Shown: positions 6,472-6,587 of the stretch, in pieces
How the letters are laid out: every line of letters begins with the position of its first letter
Position numbering within the stretch: position 1 is the first letter of the stretch
Assembly (NCBI GenBank): GCA_003555385.1
Contig: PWHO01000107.1
Coordinates: forward strand, 1 to 6,587
Length of the DNA: 6,587 bases
DNA from: Bacteroidales bacterium
Lineage (GTDB): Bacteria > Bacteroidota > Bacteroidia > Bacteroidales > UBA7960
Direction of reading: 5' to 3'
The notes under the pieces: generated by a model
What the model saw: the letters and a program-made list of their open reading frames with translations, nothing else
Told to the model about the DNA's origin: nothing
The model's database searches: none
Translations under genes and position numbers: made by a program

Positions 6472-6523
6472 GAGTAGGAGGAAAATAAAGTAGTTTTCCT
6501 CCTACTTTATTTTCCGTCCTCTC
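6472..6523 (-). ncRNA. Group II intron domain VI with bulged branch-point adenosine
   Basis: On the minus strand GAG (6523-6521) pairs with CTC (6474-6472) and AGGA (6520-6517) with TCCT (6479-6476), leaving A at 6475 bulged between them. A single C (6516) bulges on the other side. Then 14 perfect pairs follow (6515-6502 with 6493-6480), closed by an 8-nt loop. A6475 is the seventh base from the 3' end, the standard position of the lariat branch point (as in Ll.LtrB). The A/T-rich, perfectly paired upper stem is long for a domain VI. Confidence 0.78.
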
Positions 6524-6525
6524 AC

Positions 6526-6557
6526 ACCACCGTACGTACCGTTCGGTATACGGCGGT
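6526..6557 (-). ncRNA. Group II intron domain V (catalytic hairpin)
   Basis: The minus strand folds as a long lower helix, ACCGCCGUA paired with UACGGUGGU, including the conserved G.U wobble (6554/6529). Then comes a U.G pair, a two-base AC bulge (6537, 6536) and a distal helix ACC/GGU capped by GAAC. The catalytic triad is CGC (6555-6553), with the AC bulge in the expected place; these are the residues that bind catalytic magnesium in group II ribozymes. The distal helix has only 3 bp and the loop is not a strict GNRA, so the domain is 30-32 nt against the usual 34. Confidence 0.82.
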
Positions 6558-6587
6558 TCCTTAATAAATTACTCTAACCAACCGGTA

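Larger units (their letters stand above)
6469..6587 (-). mobile_element. 3' end of a group II intron (body continues beyond right edge)
   Basis: Read on the minus strand, this stretch shows the ordered 3' elements of a bacterial group II intron: domain V (6557-6526), a 2-nt junction, domain VI (6523-6472) and a terminus ...CCTACTCGAT ending at 6469. That terminus resembles the end of Lactococcus Ll.LtrB (...CCTACTTCAC), and the 3' dinucleotide AT fits the AY rule. The retained 3' exon starts TTGCCTGACTTG at 6468. Group II introns are self-splicing ribozymes that move by retrohoming, usually with an intron-encoded reverse transcriptase in domain IV. Here that region would lie right of the window. 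The last 28 bases have no recognisable reverse transcriptase tail. The intron points opposite to the MFS gene and sits in an intergenic site. Whether it is complete or a fragment cannot be judged from this window. Confidence 0.82.

Noticed and set aside
6472..6523. Strong hairpin read as a rho-independent terminator for the MFS gene
   Set aside because: On the plus strand the stem is A/T-rich and is followed by GTCCTCTC, not a T-run. Its bulged A and position after domain V fit group II intron domain VI much better.
6560..6587. C-terminus of an intron-encoded reverse transcriptase in the last 28 bases
   Set aside because: All three minus-strand frames reach a stop within this stretch, but fewer than ten residues are visible in each, too few to recognise anything.

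Overview
The window looks like a chromosomal segment of a Bacteroidota bacterium, probably of the Bacteroidales/Marinilabiliales side. Three things point there. PurM is of the Bacteroides type and is followed by prfA. A cell-envelope protein combines TPR, PD40 propeller, regulatory and OmpA domains, with a signal peptide ending in '...SLSAQ'. Several intergenic regions carry the Bacteroidota -7 promoter box (TAnnTTTG) rather than strong Shine-Dalgarno sites. Base composition looks even across the coding regions, with no foreign-looking gene.

Layout. From the left edge to 4628 every gene is on the minus strand. In transcription order these are a TatA/B-like translocase subunit (4628-4107), a 698-residue PorE-like OmpA-family protein (4039-1943), purM (1900-740) and the first 227 codons of prfA (682 to beyond position 1). 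Gaps are 42-67 bp, so the genes could be partly co-transcribed, although prfA and tatA each have an apparent promoter of their own. On the plus strand, 4757-6343 encodes a large sugar-type MFS transporter, divergent from tatA across 128 bp that holds back-to-back -7 boxes.

The last 244 bp (6344-6587) hold no protein gene but are the most structured part. They contain an inverted repeat after the transporter and an 18-bp tandem duplication. They end with the 3' end of a group II intron on the minus strand: domain V with a CGC triad and AC bulge, domain VI with a bulged branch-point A seven bases from the end, and a 3' boundary at about 6469. The intron body, and any reverse transcriptase, would lie to the right of the window.

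The genes do not form a single pathway. purM (purine synthesis) and prfA (translation termination) are housekeeping genes. The PorE-like protein and TatA belong to envelope biogenesis and secretion, and the MFS protein is probably a sugar:cation symporter. The most unusual observations are the intron terminus, whose domain VI can fold into two mutually exclusive near-perfect hairpins, and a transporter with about 14 predicted hydrophobic helices instead of 12. I found no CRISPR array, tRNA, rRNA or defence system.
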